DNA of 64,000 bases from Emmonsiellopsis sp. PD_33 (lineage: Eukaryota; Ascomycota; Eurotiomycetes; Onygenales; Ajellomycetaceae): positions 1 to 64,000 of the forward strand of contig JANTQF010000132.1 in NCBI GenBank assembly GCA_032988165.1, given 5' to 3'. This document shows positions 62,476 to 64,000 of this stretch, one piece after another. The number at the start of each line of letters is the position of its first letter. Position 1 is the first letter of the stretch. The notes beneath the pieces were generated by a model. That model worked only from the letters and a program-made list of their open reading frames with translations, made no database searches and was not told the DNA's origin. Position numbers and translations under genes: made by a program.

Positions 62476-64000
62476 CCTCCCATTTGAGGATAGTGGCAAT
62501 CTTCTTGGGGTCTATATGGACTCCCTTCCCCACCTCTATGATGAAGCTGAGGTAGGTTGTCTCTTGAACTTTGAAGGCAGATTTGTTAATATTAATTGGG
62601 AGACTGTGTTTGCAGAGATGGGTGAGGACTTTTTGGATATACTCTTAATGTTATTTGCAGGATCCATCAGTGAAGATGAGGATGTTATTGAGGTAGATAG
62701 AGGTGAATTCATCTAAATAGTCTTGTAGGGCCTAGTTGATGTACTTCTGGAAGGTGCTCAGAATGTTTATGAGACTGAAGAGGATGACTATCCATTCAAA
62801 TAGATCATATCTCATACAAAAGGTAGTTAGTTATTCATCTTCTTCTGTGATTCAGATCTTATAAAATGTGGAGATGATATCAAGCTTTATGAACCACTTA
62901 ACTCATTCAATTTGTTTAAGAGTCTCATTGATTAATGGTAGTAGATAATAGTCTTTTCTTGTAAGCCAGTTGAGGCTGCAGTAATCTATGCAGAATTAGA
63001 GGCCTCCACCAGACTTTTTAACAAAAAGGATGGATGTGTCAGCAGGTGAATTGCTAACTCAGATGAAACCTTTATTAAGAAGGTCATTGAGGATCTTATG
63101 GAGCACAAACAGTTCATTATGTAACATGTTGTATAGGGGTCCTCAGGGTGGCTGAGAATCTTTACCATCTATCTTTTCAAGTTTGATGTGATGGTTGTGC
63201 ATACCATAGAACAGTAGGAGCTTCTTAGTGGCTTTATGATTAAAAACATCAAGGAATTCATGGTAGTGTGGGGAAAGGACTATTGTGAGGTCAGTCTTTA
63301 GCTTTTTGAAGAGTTGAGAGAAAGCTTTCTCTATGTCAGACATACTAGTAGTGAAGATTTTAATAGGGGATCAGGACTTGAGCTTCTAATTATAATGTTA
63401 GAGGAGTTTAAAGATATTAGTAGAGATCTAATGAAGGTTGGCAGTCTTATGAACATCCTTTTTGAACACATGGATGTCTTCAGGGAACACAATGCACTAG
63501 TTGTGTGTGTTGATGAGAGCTTGATGTTCAGATAATCAAAATAGGTCTAATATGAAGTTATATGAGAGATTCTTAATTTTATATGTATAAGCATTCTCTC
63601 AGAGGAATCTGCTGACATTAACATCAAGCTTCACCATGTTTTGTATAAAGCTGCCAGTGTCACCACTGATGCCTTCAATCTTTTGAGGGATGATTGGGAT
63701 ATATGGGAGATTATAATGATTAATTATATAAGAGTAAATTATTATATAGTAACAGCAGCTACTGTCTATCATAACATTCATATTAAAAGAATGATTAACT
63801 ACAGTAGGTACAAGAATTATCAGAACTGTTATTTTCTTCTCAAAGGTCTTCCTATCTAACTTCAGGAGCTTTTGCTCATAATTTCATGCAAAAGCTAGTC
63901 TTTTCTTAAGTCTAATTTAACATCTTTAAAGTCCTTCTCTTCCTTAAGCTTAGTCTGCACATTTACAGATCATACAGGTGATTTCAGGGGAATATGAGTA
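62476..64000 (-). pseudogene. Gypsy-3b RT to gag continuation (degraded, partial)
   Basis: Resumes the minus-strand gene interrupted at 55615 and parallels Gypsy-3a 26091-27612. The RT region lies around 62650-62750. The protease-RT linker is visible near 63343-63143 (LSPHYHEFLDVFNHKATKKL type of sequence). The window stops before gag and the 5' LTR. Confidence 0.75.

Larger units (their letters stand above)
52510..64000 (-). mobile_element. Gypsy-3b LTR retrotransposon, cut by the window end
   Basis: Begins with a 253-bp LTR (52510-52762) matching the Gypsy-3a LTR. The following sequence parallels 23800-27610 throughout, on the minus strand. Two insertions interrupt it: a 518-bp MITE (53589-54106) and Gypsy-4 (55616-62470). 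Without them about 4.1 kb of the 5.57-kb element is present. Left flank is TAAAG. The right LTR must lie beyond 64000. Confidence 0.88.

Noticed and set aside
1..64000. CRISPR arrays, rRNA genes, complete tRNA genes
   Set aside because: No regularly spaced repeats with unique spacers, no rRNA-like conserved cores, and no foldable tRNA were seen on either strand.

Overview
The window looks like a chromosome segment of a filamentous ascomycete (Pezizomycotina). I favour Eurotiomycetes/Onygenales, as inference. The reasons are short fungal introns with CTRAC-type branch points, a recognisable fungal ATG2, an APH-type kinase of a kind expanded in Onygenales, and a strongly two-state base composition. 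Three gene-bearing, CpG-containing segments (about 1-7,770, 34,513-51,360 and fragments at their edges) alternate with two AT-rich blocks (7,772-34,512 and about 51,360-64,000) in which I see almost no CpG.

Gene segments. Left: one long serine/proline-rich membrane-anchored protein (1622-6067, minus). Middle: an APH-like kinase (34701-36038, plus), then four minus-strand genes in head-to-tail order: ATG2 (37160-43856), an ADGF/CECR1-type adenosine deaminase (44626-46487), a medium-chain acyl-CoA ligase ending in a PTS1-like AKI (46882-49021), and a small F-box plus ankyrin protein (49681-50640). Exon structures were worked out by hand from splice signals and frame. Each model closes in frame.

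First AT-rich block. It resolves into one nested set of transposons. A roughly 2.0-kb pogo/Fot1-like DNA transposon (7772-34512, inverted repeats of about 110 bp, TA target) has its transposase gene split by a 10.96-kb Gypsy element (Gypsy-1, 8268-32487, 161-bp LTRs, TSD AAAGT). Gypsy-1 is itself split by two more Gypsy elements: Gypsy-2 (12549-20234, 301-bp LTRs, TSD TCTAT, minus) and Gypsy-3a (23546-29114, 254-bp LTRs, TSD ATTAT, minus). A 518-bp MITE sits in the downstream half of the transposase gene.

Second AT-rich block. A Copia-like gag remnant is cut by Gypsy-3b (52510 to beyond the window end). Gypsy-3b carries a second copy of the 518-bp MITE (TSD GTTATCTA) and a complete-length plus-strand Gypsy-4 (55616-62470, 503/504-bp LTRs). 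Gypsy-4 has a 319-bp insertion inside its integrase region.

All transposon genes are dead: they are riddled with stop codons and G:C to A:T transitions. LTR-to-LTR differences in Gypsy-3 are largely TG versus CA at the same site, the mark of mutation at former CpG sites. Least explained: a roughly 3-kb extra ORF downstream of pol in Gypsy-1, and an antisense cysteine-rich ORF in Gypsy-2. I see no CRISPR array, rRNA or convincing tRNA.
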